Source: CAYFYS01 sp965202905 (GTDB lineage Bacteria; Pseudomonadota; Alphaproteobacteria; MPNO01). Taken from it: DNA of 64,000 bases. Below the pieces are notes generated by a model. That model was not told the DNA's origin. It did not search any database and worked only from the letters and a program-made list of their open reading frames with translations. Location: NCBI GenBank assembly GCA_965202905.1, contig OZ241868.1, forward strand, positions 2,418,001-2,482,000. Direction: 5' to 3'. Below, piece by piece: positions 17,483 to 26,794 of this stretch (within the stretch, counting starts at the first letter, position 1; each line of letters begins with the position of its first letter). The position numbers and the translations under genes are program-made.

Positions 17483-19276
17483 CTAGTAGACCCGGTCCCT
17501 GGGCGGGATCGCCTGGACCTCGTTGCTCATGGTGTTGGTGTGGACCGGCCGGTAGCCGATCCGCGATGTGCCGTCCTCGTTCAGCCACACCAGGGTGTGC
17601 TTCATCCAGGTCTCGTCGTCGCGCTCGGGGAAGTCCTCGCGCGCGTGCCCGCCGCGGCTCTCCTCGCGGTTGAGCGCGGACTCCACGCTGACGACCGACT
17701 GCGCGAGCAAATTGTCGAACTCCAGCGCCTCGACCAGATCCGAGTTCCAGATCATCGAGCGGTCCGAGACCGCCATGTCGACCTGCCCGCCCCATAGCCT
17801 GGCGAGTTTGGCCTTGCCTTCGGCCAGGATCTCGCCGGTGCGGAAGACCGCGCAGTGGCCCTGCATGATCTGCTGCATCTCCAGGCGCAGCGCGGCACAG
17901 GGCGTACCGCCCTTGGCGTGCCGGCGCCGGTCCAGCCGGTCGAGCGCGTTCTCGCCGGCATCGGCCGGCATCGGCGGCTGGTTGGCGCCGGGTTCGATGA
18001 TCTCCACGCAGCGATCCGCCGCCGCGCGGCCGAACACCACCAGATCGAGCAGCGAGTTCGAGCCCAGCCGGTTCGCGCCGTGGACCGACACGCAGGCCGC
18101 CTCGCCGATCGCCATCAACCCGTGAACCGGCGACTCGGCATCGCCGTTCCTGGGCGCGACCGCCTCGCCCAGATAGTTGGTCGGCACCCCGCCCATGTTG
18201 TAGTGGACGGTGGGCAGCACCGGGATCGGCTCGCGGGTGACGTCGACGCCGGCGAAGATCCGCGCGGTTTCGGCAATGCCCGGCAGGCGCTGGCCGATGA
18301 CGTTCGCGTCCAGATGCTCGATGTGCAGATGGATGTGGTCCTTCTCGGGCCCGACGCCGCGGCCTGCGCGCATCTCCAGGGTCATCGACCGGCTGACGAC
18401 ATCGCGCGAGGCGAGGTCCTTCACGTTCGGCGCATAGCGCTCCATGAAGCGCTCGCCCTCGCGGTTCGTGAGGTATCCGCCCTCGCCGCGCACGCCTTCG
18501 GTGATCAGGCAGCCGGCGCCGTAGATCCCCGTCGGGTGGAACTGGATGAACTCCATGTCCTCCAGCGGCAGGCCCGCGCGCAGAACCATCGCGTTGCCGT
18601 CGCCGGTCTGGCTGTGGGCGCCCGTGCAGGAGAAATAGGCCCGCCCGTAGCCGCCGGTCGCGATAACGGTCATCTGGGCCTGGAAGCGGTGAATAGCGCC
18701 GTCTTCGAGATTCCAGGCCACCACCCCACGGCACCTGCCGGCCTCGTCGGTCATCAGGTCGATCGCGAAATACTCCACGAAGAACTCCGCCTCGTGGCGC
18801 AGCGACTGCTGGTAGAGCGTGTGCAGGATCGCATGGCCGGTCCGGTCGGCGGCCGCGGCCGTGCGCTGGGCCGGCGGGCCGGCGCCGTACCGGGTGGTCA
18901 TGCCGCCGAACGGGCGCTGGTAGATCTTGCCCTCGGGCGTGCGTGAGAACGGCACGCCGTAATGCTCGAGCTCGATGACTGCGGGGATCGCTTCGCGGCA
19001 CATGTACTCGATCGCATCCTGATCGCCCAGCCAGTCCGCGCCCTTGACGGTGTCGTAGAAGTGCCAGCGCCAGTCGTCCTCGGCCATGTTGCCGAGCGCG
19101 GCCGAGATGCCGCCCTGGGCGGCCACGGTGTGGCTGCGGGTCGGGAAGACCTTGGTGATGCAGGCCGTGCGCAGGCCCTTGACCGCCATGCCGAAGGTCG
19201 CGCGCAGACCGGCACCGCCGGCGCCGATGACGATGACGTCATAGGTGTGATCGATGAACTCGTAGGCTTTGGACAT
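17483..19276 (-). CDS. sdhA: succinate dehydrogenase flavoprotein subunit
   Basis: 597 residues. FAD binding GAGGAGLRATFG, the covalent-flavin His in RSHTVAAQGG, the TGGYGRAYFSCTGAH segment, and the catalytic-Arg region ending HGANRLGSNSLLDL are present. It oxidises succinate to fumarate in the TCA cycle on the inner face of the membrane. The gene begins 3 bp after the sdhD stop. Confidence 0.99.
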   Translation of the reverse strand: MSKAYEFIDHTYDVIVIGAGGAGLRATFGMAVKGLRTACITKVFPTRSHTVAAQGGISAALGNMAEDDWRWHFYDTVKGADWLGDQDAIEYMCREAIPAVIELEHYGVPFSRTPEGKIYQRPFGGMTTRYGAGPPAQRTAAAADRTGHAILHTLYQQSLRHEAEFFVEYFAIDLMTDEAGRCRGVVAWNLEDGAIHRFQAQMTVIATGGYGRAYFSCTGAHSQTGDGNAMVLRAGLPLEDMEFIQFHPTGIYGAGCLITEGVRGEGGYLTNREGERFMERYAPNVKDLASRDVVSRSMTLEMRAGRGVGPEKDHIHLHIEHLDANVIGQRLPGIAETARIFAGVDVTREPIPVLPTVHYNMGGVPTNYLGEAVAPRNGDAESPVHGLMAIGEAACVSVHGANRLGSNSLLDLVVFGRAAADRCVEIIEPGANQPPMPADAGENALDRLDRRRHAKGGTPCAALRLEMQQIMQGHCAVFRTGEILAEGKAKLARLWGGQVDMAVSDRSMIWNSDLVEALEFDNLLAQSVVSVESALNREESRGGHAREDFPERDDETWMKHTLVWLNEDGTSRIGYRPVHTNTMSNEVQAIPPRDRVY

Positions 19277-19279
19277 CGC

Positions 19280-19660
19280 TCAGCTTCCGAGGGCAAGCTT
19301 CAGGATGGCGAACGCCGCGGCGATTCCAAGCGCCACGGCGGCGAACTTGACGGCGAGGATGGAGGCGATCTTGAGCCATTCGGCATGGACGTAGTCCTCG
19401 ATCACCACCTGCAGGCCGAGCTGGGCGTGGTGAAAGCCCGCCAGCACCAGCAGCAGCATGGCGATCGCGACCGGCGGGTTGCCCATCCAGGCAGCGAACG
19501 CGGCATGATCGGCACCGGTATTGGCGGCAAGCGCGGCGACGAACCACACCGTCAGCGGCACCAGGGCGACCGCGGTGACGCGCTGCGCCCACCAATGCGC
19601 CGTGCCGTCCCTCGCCGAGCCGAGGCCGCGCACGCGTCCCAGCGGGGACCGCAGGCTCAT
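19280..19660 (-). CDS. sdhD: succinate dehydrogenase membrane anchor subunit
   Basis: 126 residues with three hydrophobic helices. The conserved segment GFHHAQLGLQVVIEDYVH contains the haem-ligand His and the quinone-site Asp/Tyr pair of alphaproteobacterial SdhD. The start codon overlaps the sdhC stop (ATGA), indicating coupled translation. Confidence 0.95.
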   Translation of the reverse strand: MSLRSPLGRVRGLGSARDGTAHWWAQRVTAVALVPLTVWFVAALAANTGADHAAFAAWMGNPPVAIAMLLLVLAGFHHAQLGLQVVIEDYVHAEWLKIASILAVKFAAVALGIAAAFAILKLALGS

Positions 19661-20055
19661 CGGAACGCTCCCAGGCCCGCATACCCCCAGATCCAGGCGA
19701 TGACCGTCAGGATCACCGCGGCCAGCGCCACCAGCCGGCCCGAGGCATGCACCGTGCGCAGCTCGAAGCCGCGCCCGGCATCCCAGAACAGATGCCGGAT
19801 GCCGTTGCACAGGTGATAGAACAGCGCAAACGACCAGCCGAACAGCAGCAGCCGGCCGATCGCCGAGCCCGAGAAGTCCTGAAAGACGTCGTAGGGTCCC
19901 GGCCCGGACGCCCCGGCGATCAGCCACCACACCAGCATCAGCAGGCCCGCGCCCAGAGCCACCCCGGTCGCCCGATGGGCGATCGACAGCACGGAGGTGA
20001 TTTGCGGGCGGTAGATCTGAAGGTGCGGGGACAGCGGCCTTTCGGTCTCGGTCAT
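19657..20055 (-). CDS. sdhC: succinate dehydrogenase cytochrome b556 subunit
   Basis: 132 residues and three transmembrane helices. The SdhC signature RPLSPHLQIYRPQ near the N-terminus, SIAHRATG at the quinone site, and FYHLCNGIRHLFWD with the haem His are present. First gene of the sdhCDAB operon; the 130-bp gap upstream to the CoA-ester lyase should hold the operon promoter. Confidence 0.96.
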   Translation of the reverse strand: MTETERPLSPHLQIYRPQITSVLSIAHRATGVALGAGLLMLVWWLIAGASGPGPYDVFQDFSGSAIGRLLLFGWSFALFYHLCNGIRHLFWDAGRGFELRTVHASGRLVALAAVILTVIAWIWGYAGLGAFR

Positions 20056-20185
20056 CGATCCTATCCCAGTTGCGCACCGGTCGCGCAGCGACACCCAGTC
20101 TAGACCGCAGCCCAATACGAGTCAATTTTCGCCCCGAACGGCCCGATTCCGCGGCCGTTTTGCGGATGAATTGAGCGGCGTCGGA

Positions 20186-21088
20186 TTACCGGGCGCCGCC
20201 GCGTTCGAGCGCGGCGATGCGTTCGGCCAGCGCCAGCGTGCGTTCGGCCTCGGCGACGTGCAGCCCTTCGATCAGCTTGCCGTCGACCAGGGTGACGCCC
20301 TTGCCCTCCCCGGCTGCGCTCCGCCAGGCCTCGCGCACCCGCCGCGCCCAGTCGATCTCCCCGGCGGACGGGCCGTATGCGGCATTCGCTCCAGCGATGG
20401 TCTTGGGATGCAGCAGGGTCTTGCCGTCGAACCCGAACGTCCGGCCCTGCCGGCAGGCGCGCTCGAACCCCTCATCGTCGGACAGATCGAAATGGGGCGC
20501 ATCGAGCACCGACAGCCCGGCCGCGCGCGCAGCCAGGATGCACAGCCCGATGCTGGTCAGCAACGGCAGCCGGTCGGGCGCGTGCAAATCGGCGTGAAGC
20601 TCCTTCGACAGATCGGCCGTCCCCAGGGTCAGCGCGCCCATCCGCGGATGGGCAAACGCGGTCTCCCGGGCGTTCAGCACGCCGATCGGGGTCTCCAGCA
20701 TGGACCAGATCGCAAGACCGTCCGGCGCGCCGGCCTCTTCCAGACGGGAGGCGACCCGCAAGACCGTCCCGGGGCCGTCGACCTTCGGCACAAGCACGGC
20801 ATCGGCGCCGGATCGGGCGACCGCGGCGACATCGGCGTCGAACCATTCGGTGTCGGCGCCGTTGATGCGCACCACCAGCTCGCGCGCGCCGTAGCCGCCG
20901 CCGGCAATCGCGGCGAGGATGCGCTCGCGCGCCTCGATCTTGGCCTCGGCGAGGACGCCGTCCTCGAGATCCATGATGAGAATGTCGGCGGCGAGGCTCC
21001 GGCCCTTCTCCAGCGCGCGCGGGTTGGCGCCGGGCATGTAGAGCGCGCTGCGGCGCGGGCGGGCGGGTCGGTCGGCGTGGGCAGGCAT
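20186..21088 (-). CDS. HpcH/HpaI-fold CoA ester lyase (malyl-CoA lyase type)
   Basis: 300 residues of the CitE/malyl-CoA lyase family. It has the N-terminal RRSALYMPGANPRALEK, the Mg-binding DLEDGVL, VVRINGADTEW, and LTLGTADLSKEL segments. The family cleaves malyl-CoA, beta-methylmalyl-CoA or citramalyl-CoA, or hydrolyses malyl-CoA. The N-terminus favours the Mcl group of the ethylmalonyl-CoA pathway over true citrate lyase beta (no citDF beside it). The exact substrate is inferred. Confidence 0.88.
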   Translation of the reverse strand: MPAHADRPARPRRSALYMPGANPRALEKGRSLAADILIMDLEDGVLAEAKIEARERILAAIAGGGYGARELVVRINGADTEWFDADVAAVARSGADAVLVPKVDGPGTVLRVASRLEEAGAPDGLAIWSMLETPIGVLNARETAFAHPRMGALTLGTADLSKELHADLHAPDRLPLLTSIGLCILAARAAGLSVLDAPHFDLSDDEGFERACRQGRTFGFDGKTLLHPKTIAGANAAYGPSAGEIDWARRVREAWRSAAGEGKGVTLVDGKLIEGLHVAEAERTLALAERIAALERGGAR

Positions 21089-21193
21089 CGGTATGATCCG
21101 GGCTCGGGAACCGGCGCGCGCACTGTAAGGCCGCGCCGGGTTGTGAGAAAGTCGGCCGCCCCGGCGGCCGGGACATCGCCGGGAATATCCGAG

Positions 21194-21592
21194 CTATCGC
21201 GCCGCGCGCGCGACCATCCGGTGGAGCGCGATGGAGGACGTCACGACGGCGGCGGCGAACAGCACCAGCCCCGCGTGGATGTCCGCGGCGGCAATCAGGC
21301 TGCCTTCGAGCACCAGCACCAGGAGGGCTATGATCAGGACATCGAGCATCGACCACTTCGAGACCGCGGCGAACAGCCGAAGCGTCCGGTCGAGCGCGGG
21401 GTCGGCGGCGGGCGGCCGGCGCCAGGCCCAGATCGCCACGGCGGTCTTGGCGACCGGCAGGACCACGGAAAAGGCGAAGACCAGCGCGAACAGGCCGTAG
21501 CGCTGCTGCGACCAGAACGCCAGCACGCCGTCGAGAATCGAATAGGTCTCGCCGAACAGAGAGAACCGGGTGATCGAGACCGCCGGCATCAA
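21194..21592 (-). CDS. PqiA-like (paraquat-inducible protein A) membrane protein
   Basis: About 132 residues with several hydrophobic helices in the PqiA single-domain pattern: SITRFSLFGETYSILDGV, a helix, a charged loop, then FAAVSKWSMLDVLIIALLV, the strongly conserved PqiA segment. PqiA/LetA proteins work with MCE proteins in lipid transport across the envelope, but no mce gene is near. The start is uncertain: an upstream hydrophobic stretch (ALLLLSAPLLIAGLL) is in frame but has no standard start, so TTG at 21592 or ATG at 21589 is used here. Confidence 0.75.
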   Translation of the reverse strand: MMPAVSITRFSLFGETYSILDGVLAFWSQQRYGLFALVFAFSVVLPVAKTAVAIWAWRRPPAADPALDRTLRLFAAVSKWSMLDVLIIALLVLVLEGSLIAAADIHAGLVLFAAAVVTSSIALHRMVARAAR

Positions 21593-21653
21593 GAGGCCTG
21601 CGATCAGGAGCGGCGCGGAGAGCAGCAGCAGCGCCCCGGTGGTGCGGTCGGGC

Positions 21654-21941
21654 CTATGCCCGGGGGTCGAAATGGACGACCTCTGGCGGCTTGACCAGGA
21701 ACTCGCGGAACCTGGCGCCGAAAAGCTTGTAGTCCTCGGTCTCGCGGAAATTGAAATGGTCCTGGATCTCGTTCCATTCCGCCGTCAGCACATAGGCGAG
21801 ATCCGGCTCGACGCGCTTGCCCCAGCGTATGTTGCGGACGCCCGGCTGGCGGCGCAGGATGGCGGCGCCTTCCTCGAAGCCGGCGACGAAGGCCTGCTCG
21901 TCCTCGGGTTTGACAAAGAGCGTTGCGATCTCGACGACCAT
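21654..21941 (-). CDS. antibiotic biosynthesis monooxygenase (ABM) domain protein
   Basis: 95 residues with an alpha-beta ferredoxin-like fold: VVEIATLFVKPEDEQAFVAGF, then a helix, RNIRWGKRVEPD, YVLTAEWNEIQDHFNF and a final strand. ABM-domain proteins are small dimeric cytosolic oxygenases or isomerases of varied function. The ATG has AGGGAGA at good spacing. It lies 26 bp after asd on the same strand. Confidence 0.85.
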   Translation of the reverse strand: MVVEIATLFVKPEDEQAFVAGFEEGAAILRRQPGVRNIRWGKRVEPDLAYVLTAEWNEIQDHFNFRETEDYKLFGARFREFLVKPPEVVHFDPRA

Positions 21942-21967
21942 GATCGGTCTCCCTGGTTGCAGTCCGG

Positions 21968-22996
21968 TTATGCCGCGGCGATGGCGGGCCTGGTATCGGT
22001 CAGCGCCTCGGCGATCTGGACGGCATTCAGCGCCGCGCCCTTGCGCAGATTGTCGGCGACCACCCAGAAGCTGAGGCCGTGCTCGATCGTCGGGTCCTCG
22101 CGCACCCGGCTGACATAGACCATGTCCTCGCCGGCGCATTCCGCGGGCGTCACATAGCCCTCGTCGGACCGATGATCGACCACCGCGACGCCCGGCATCC
22201 CAGCCCAGGCCTCCCGCGCGTCATGCTCGGAGAACGGCTCGGCAAACTCCACGTTCACCGCCTCGGCATGGCCGATGAACACCGGCACCCGCACGCAGGT
22301 CGCGGCGACCTTGATGTCCGGGTCGAGGATCTTGCGGGTCTCGACCGCCATCTTCCATTCCTCTTTGGTCGAGCCGTCCTCCATGAAGACATCGATGTGA
22401 GGAATGACGTTGAAGGCGATCTGTTTGGTGTGGTGCGCGCTGACCACCGGCTCGTTGACGTAGATGCCGCGGGTCTGGCCGAACAGCTCGTCCATGGCGT
22501 CCTTGCCGGCGCCGGAAACCGACTGGTAGGTCGCGACCACCACCCGGTCGATCCGGGCCTCGTCATGCAGCGGCTTCAGCGCCATCACCAGTTGGATGGT
22601 CGAACAATTGGGGTTGGCGATGATGTTACGCCCGGTGCTCTTGGCGATGGCGTGGCCGTTGACCTCGGGCACGATCAGGGGGACGTTGGGGTCCATGCGG
22701 AACTGCGAGGTATTGTCGATGACCGTGCAGCCGGCCTTGGCCGCGCGCGGAGTGTGGACGGCCGAGACCTTGGAACCCGGCGAGAACAGCGCGATGTCGA
22801 AGCCCGAAAAATCGAACGTCGCCAAGTCGCGGACCTTGAGCTCGTCGTCCTCGCCGAAAGAAACCTCGCGGCCGGCCGAGCGCTCGGAGGCCAGCGCCAC
22901 GACCTCATCGGCCGGGAACGCGCGTTGGGCGAGGCATTGCAGCATCTCGCGGCCGACGGCCCCGGTCGCGCCGACCACGGCCACTCTGTACCCCAT
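21968..22996 (-). CDS. asd: aspartate-semialdehyde dehydrogenase
   Basis: 342 residues. NADP binding is GATGAVGREML; the active-site Cys is in NPNCSTIQLV; the SVSGAGKDAMDEL and RVPVFIGHAEAVNVEF segments follow. It makes aspartate semialdehyde for lysine/diaminopimelate, threonine and methionine. It is of the Gram-negative short form. It stands near leuB as in many alphaproteobacteria. Confidence 0.98.
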   Translation of the reverse strand: MGYRVAVVGATGAVGREMLQCLAQRAFPADEVVALASERSAGREVSFGEDDELKVRDLATFDFSGFDIALFSPGSKVSAVHTPRAAKAGCTVIDNTSQFRMDPNVPLIVPEVNGHAIAKSTGRNIIANPNCSTIQLVMALKPLHDEARIDRVVVATYQSVSGAGKDAMDELFGQTRGIYVNEPVVSAHHTKQIAFNVIPHIDVFMEDGSTKEEWKMAVETRKILDPDIKVAATCVRVPVFIGHAEAVNVEFAEPFSEHDAREAWAGMPGVAVVDHRSDEGYVTPAECAGEDMVYVSRVREDPTIEHGLSFWVVADNLRKGAALNAVQIAEALTDTRPAIAAA

Positions 22997-23121
22997 GATT
23001 GCTACTCCCGATCATTCGCAGACACGGCAGCGCCCCCGCCAGGACGGAGGCGCTGCCGATCCTGGCCCGGAGGCCGAACTCTCTTATCGTGCGCCGAAGC
23101 GCGGCCCTTGCGGGCGACCGC

Positions 23122-23292
23122 TCAGCTTCCCGATTTCGTCTCGGGCTTGGGCGTGACCGGCTGGTTGTCGAGCGCGGTGGTGATCGGCGCCGGCTCGGTC
23201 CGGGCGATCTTGCCGAAACCGCAAGCCAAGGCCGAGGTCGACACTGCGGCGGCAAACGCGCCGACGGCGATCAGGGCGAACAACTGTTTCAT
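23122..23292 (-). CDS. small exported protein, possible lipoprotein (56 aa)
   Basis: ATG at 23292 starts MKQLFALIAVGAFAAAVS, a clear signal peptide. SALAC follows, with the Cys at about residue 27, then GFGKIARTE and a proline/threonine-rich tail. The Cys sits where a lipoprotein would be cut, but ALAC is a weak lipobox. Lies between asd and leuB. The combination of Lys start, hydrophobic core and cleavage site makes it more than a chance frame. Function unknown. Confidence 0.65.
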   Translation of the reverse strand: MKQLFALIAVGAFAAAVSTSALACGFGKIARTEPAPITTALDNQPVTPKPETKSGS

Positions 23293-23562
23293 CTATCCTC
23301 ACTCCAGGGTCTGTGAGCGACTGCCTGCACTATAGGCCGATCCCGATAACGACAACAACGCGAAATCGAGCGCACGCGACTGCCGATCGGAGCGGGCGGC
23401 GGTCTTCGGCAGCGCGGCCTCCCTGCATCGCGCCGGCTCACCCGGTTGGCGCGGCAGCCGGCCTTGCGATCATCCGGACAGGCGGTATTCAAGCAGAATG
23501 GCGCTGAACCGCGCCGGGTCCGTCGGAGGCGGTTTCGTGTGCATCACCTCGCCGGAACGTCC

Positions 23563-24675
23563 TCATGCCGCCGCCCGGTCGAGCGCGGCGATCACGGCTT
23601 CGCCCATCCGGGCGGTCGAGGCGAGCGTCTTGCCGGGCTGCATGATGTCGCCGGTACGAAGCGCGCCGGTCAGCGTGTGCTCGACCGCGGCCTCGAGCAG
23701 GGCCGCGTCCTCCTCCATGTCGAAGGAATAGCGCAGCATCATCGCGAAGCTCAGCAGCGCCGCCAGCGGGTTCGCCTTGTTCTGGCCGGCGATGTCGGGC
23801 GCCGAGCCGTGGATGGGCTCGTAGAGCGCGCGCCGCCGGCCGGAGGAGTCCGCCGGGCCGAGCGAGGCCGAGGGCAGCATGCCGAGCGAGCCGGTGAGCA
23901 TCGAAGCGACATCCGACAGCATGTCGCCGAACAGGTTGTCCGTCACGATCACGTCGAACTGCCCGGGCTCGCGCACGAGCTGCATTCCGCAGTTATCGGC
24001 CAGCATGTGCGACAGCACGATGTCGGAATATTCGGCCTCGTGCAGCCGGGTGACTTCCTCCCGCCACAGAAGGCCGCTTTCCATCACGTTCGACTTCTCG
24101 ACCGAGCACACACGCCCGTCGCGCTTCCTCGCAAGGTCGAAGGCGACCCGGGCGACGCGCTCGATCTCCGAGGTGGTGTAGACCTGGGTGTTGACGCCGC
24201 GGCGCTCGCCGCCCGGCAGGGTCTCGACACCGCGCGGCTCGCCGAAATAGACCCCGCCGGTCAGCTCGCGCACGATCAGAAGGTCGAGGCCCGCGACCAG
24301 CTCGGTCTTCAGGGTCGACGCTTCGGCCAGCGCATCGAAGACCAGCGCCGGGCGCAGGTTCGCGAACAGCTCCAGCTCCTTGCGCAGGCGGAGAAGGCCC
24401 GCCTCCGGACGGATCTCGAAGGCGACGCCGGCCCATTTCGGGCCGCCGCAGGCCCCCAGGAGCACCGCGTCCGAGCCCATCGCCGTTTCCAGCGTCGCGT
24501 CCGAGAGCGGCGCGCCGCCCGCGTCGATCGAGGCCCCGCCCACCAGGCCCTCGGCGACATCGAAGGTGACGTGGCGGCGGCGGTCCATCCAGTCGATCAC
24601 CCGGCGGACCTCGCCCACCACCTCGGGTCCGATGCCGTCGCCCGGCAGCATCAGAAGCTTCTTGTTGGCGGCCAT
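23563..24675 (-). CDS. leuB: 3-isopropylmalate dehydrogenase
   Basis: 370 residues. Conserved: LMLPGDGIGPEVV, GPKW, RELTGGVYFGEPRG, and HGSAPDIAGQNKANP, with the Asp cluster in VTDNLFGDMLSD binding metal. It oxidatively decarboxylates 3-isopropylmalate in leucine synthesis. Eight bases separate it from leuD upstream. The ATG at 24675 begins at the usual N-terminus. Confidence 0.98.
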   Translation of the reverse strand: MAANKKLLMLPGDGIGPEVVGEVRRVIDWMDRRRHVTFDVAEGLVGGASIDAGGAPLSDATLETAMGSDAVLLGACGGPKWAGVAFEIRPEAGLLRLRKELELFANLRPALVFDALAEASTLKTELVAGLDLLIVRELTGGVYFGEPRGVETLPGGERRGVNTQVYTTSEIERVARVAFDLARKRDGRVCSVEKSNVMESGLLWREEVTRLHEAEYSDIVLSHMLADNCGMQLVREPGQFDVIVTDNLFGDMLSDVASMLTGSLGMLPSASLGPADSSGRRRALYEPIHGSAPDIAGQNKANPLAALLSFAMMLRYSFDMEEDAALLEAAVEHTLTGALRTGDIMQPGKTLASTARMGEAVIAALDRAAA

Positions 24676-24683
24676 CTGCGTGC

Positions 24684-25289
24684 TCAGGCCCAGGGCGCGG
24701 CGGTCTTGTGGCCCGCCTCGAAGGCGGCGATCTTGTCCTCTTTCCGGAGAGTCAGCCCGATGTCGTCGAGCCCGTTGAGCAGGCAATGTTTCTTGAACGG
24801 ATCGACGTCGAAGCCGATGACCTCGCCGTCTGGCCGGGTGATTTCCTGCTTTCGCAAATCGATCGAAAGCCGGGCGTTCTCGCCCTTCTCGGCATCGGCC
24901 ATCAGCTTGTCGACCTCGGCCTGCGGCAGCTCGATCAGGAGGATCCCGTTCTTGGAGCTGTTGTTGGAAAAGATGTCGGCGAAGGATGGCGCGATCACGC
25001 AGCGGATGCCGAAATCGAGCATTGCCCAGGGCGCATGCTCGCGCGAGGACCCGCAGCCGAAATTCTCGCCCGCGACCAGAACCTTGGCGCTGCGGTAGGC
25101 CGGCTTGTTGAGGATGAAGTCGGGGTTTTCCGAGCCGTCCTCGGCATAACGCAGCTCGTTGAACAGGTTCCGGCCGAGCCCGGTGCGCTTGATGGTTTTC
25201 AGGAACCGCGCCGGGATGATGCGGTCGGTATCGACGTTGACCATCGGGAAGGGCGCCGCGATGCCGGTGAGTGTCGTGAATTTTTCCAT
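24684..25289 (-). CDS. leuD: 3-isopropylmalate dehydratase small subunit
   Basis: 201 residues. The swivel-domain hallmark GCGSSREHAPWA and VNVDTDRIIPARFLK are both present. It pairs with LeuC to isomerise 2- to 3-isopropylmalate. It lies between leuC and leuB in one operon, 13 bp after leuC. Confidence 0.98.
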   Translation of the reverse strand: MEKFTTLTGIAAPFPMVNVDTDRIIPARFLKTIKRTGLGRNLFNELRYAEDGSENPDFILNKPAYRSAKVLVAGENFGCGSSREHAPWAMLDFGIRCVIAPSFADIFSNNSSKNGILLIELPQAEVDKLMADAEKGENARLSIDLRKQEITRPDGEVIGFDVDPFKKHCLLNGLDDIGLTLRKEDKIAAFEAGHKTAAPWA

Positions 25290-25302
25290 GCGCGCTGTCT
25301 CC

Positions 25303-26709
25303 CTAGATCAGATCCCGGTGGTCGCTGAGACGGCCGTTGACGGCGGCAGCGGCGGCCATCGCCGGGCTGACCAGATGGGTGCGCCCGCCCGGTCCCTGCC
25401 GGCCTTCGAAGTTGCGGTTCGATGTCGAGGCCGAGCGCTCGCCCGGCCGCAGCATGTCGCCGTTCATCGCGATGCACATCGAGCATCCGGGCTCGCGCCA
25501 GTCGAAGCCGGCCTCCCTGAATACGGCGTCGAGGCCCTCTTCCTCGGCCTGCTCCTTGATCAGCCCGGAGCCCGGCACGACCATCGCATAGACCGAGCCG
25601 GCGACCTTGCGGCCCTTGGCCACTGCGGCGGCCGCGCGCAAATCCTCGATCCTCGAATTGGTGCAAGAGCCGATGAAGACCTTGTCGACATGGATGTCGG
25701 TCAGAAGCTGGCCGGGGGCGAGCCCCATGTACTCGATCGCGCGTTCGACCGAGCGCCGGCGGTTGTCGTTCGCCTCGCCGGCCGGATCGGGCACCGAGGC
25801 CGAGATCGGCAGCACCATCTCGGGGCTCGTCCCCCAGGTGACCTGCGGCTCGATGCCCGAGACCGGCACCGTCACCTCCTTGTCGTAGGCCGCGCCCGGA
25901 TCGGACGGCAGGGTGCGCCAATAGGCCTCGGCCTGCTCCCAGGCCGCGCCCTTCGGCGCCAGCGGCCTGCCCTTGCAGTAGTCGAAGGTCTTCTGGTCGG
26001 GCGCCACGAGACCGGCGCGCGCTCCGCCCTCGATGGTCATGTTGCACAGGGTCATCCGGCCTTCCATCGACAGGTCCTCGACCGCCTGGCCGGCATATTC
26101 GATCACGCAGCCCGTGCCGCCCGCAGTGCCTATCGTGCCGATGATTGCAAGCGCCAGATCCTTGGCCACGACGCCGGTCGGCAGCGCGCCGTCGACGGTG
26201 ATCCGCATATTCTGCGCCGGGCGCTGGATCAAGGTCTGGGTCGCCAGCACATGCTCGACCTCCGAGGTTCCGATGCCCATCGCCAGGCAGCCGAACGCGC
26301 CGTGGGTCGAGGTGTGGGAATCGCCGCACACCATGGTCAGGCCGGGCAGGGTGAAGCCCTGCTCCGGGCCGATCACATGGACGATGCCCTGGCGGATGTC
26401 GTGCAGGTCGATATAGGGCAGGCCGAACGTCTCGGCGTTCTCCTTCAAGAGTTCGATCTGGATGCGCGAGTCCTCGTTCTCGATCGGCAACGCGCGGTCG
26501 GTGGTTGGCACGTTGTGATCGGGCACGACGAGCTGTGCGTCGGGCCGGCGCACGGCGCGGCCGTTCTCGCGCAGGCCGTCGAAGGCCTGTGCGCTGGTGA
26601 TCTCGTGGATGATCTGGCGGTCGATATAGAGCAGGCAAGTCCCGTCGTCCTGCACATCGACCACATGGCTTTCCCAGATCTTGTCGAACAGCGTCCTGGG
26701 TTGCGACAT
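25303..26709 (-). CDS. leuC: 3-isopropylmalate dehydratase large subunit
   Basis: 468 residues of the aconitase superfamily. The [4Fe-4S] cysteines are in FIGSCTNSR and EPGCSMCIAMN; CGDSHTSTHGAFG marks the N-terminal part. It works with LeuD in leucine synthesis. First gene of leuCDB, following rplS after an 85-bp gap with a strong hairpin. Confidence 0.98.
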   Translation of the reverse strand: MSQPRTLFDKIWESHVVDVQDDGTCLLYIDRQIIHEITSAQAFDGLRENGRAVRRPDAQLVVPDHNVPTTDRALPIENEDSRIQIELLKENAETFGLPYIDLHDIRQGIVHVIGPEQGFTLPGLTMVCGDSHTSTHGAFGCLAMGIGTSEVEHVLATQTLIQRPAQNMRITVDGALPTGVVAKDLALAIIGTIGTAGGTGCVIEYAGQAVEDLSMEGRMTLCNMTIEGGARAGLVAPDQKTFDYCKGRPLAPKGAAWEQAEAYWRTLPSDPGAAYDKEVTVPVSGIEPQVTWGTSPEMVLPISASVPDPAGEANDNRRRSVERAIEYMGLAPGQLLTDIHVDKVFIGSCTNSRIEDLRAAAAVAKGRKVAGSVYAMVVPGSGLIKEQAEEEGLDAVFREAGFDWREPGCSMCIAMNGDMLRPGERSASTSNRNFEGRQGPGGRTHLVSPAMAAAAAVNGRLSDHRDLI

Positions 26710-26745
26710 CCCCAGCCTCCCTTGCTTTACCTCACCTCTGCCCGG

Positions 26746-26768
26746 CCCGCCGGTCCAAGGCCGGCGGG
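26746..26768. terminator. G+C hairpin between rplS and leuC
   Basis: CCCGCCGG (26746-26753) pairs with CCGGCGGG (26761-26768) around a 7-base loop. It lies just after the rplS stop on the minus strand and before leuC. There is no U-tract, so it may be a weak or Rho-assisted terminator separating the ribosomal/tRNA-modification operon from leuCDB. Confidence 0.5.
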
Positions 26769-26794
26769 TGGCCGTTATGCCGATCCGGCCGCAG

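Noticed and set aside
20186..21088. Citrate lyase beta subunit (citE)
   Set aside because: No citD, citF or citC nearby, and the N-terminus fits the malyl-CoA lyase group better.
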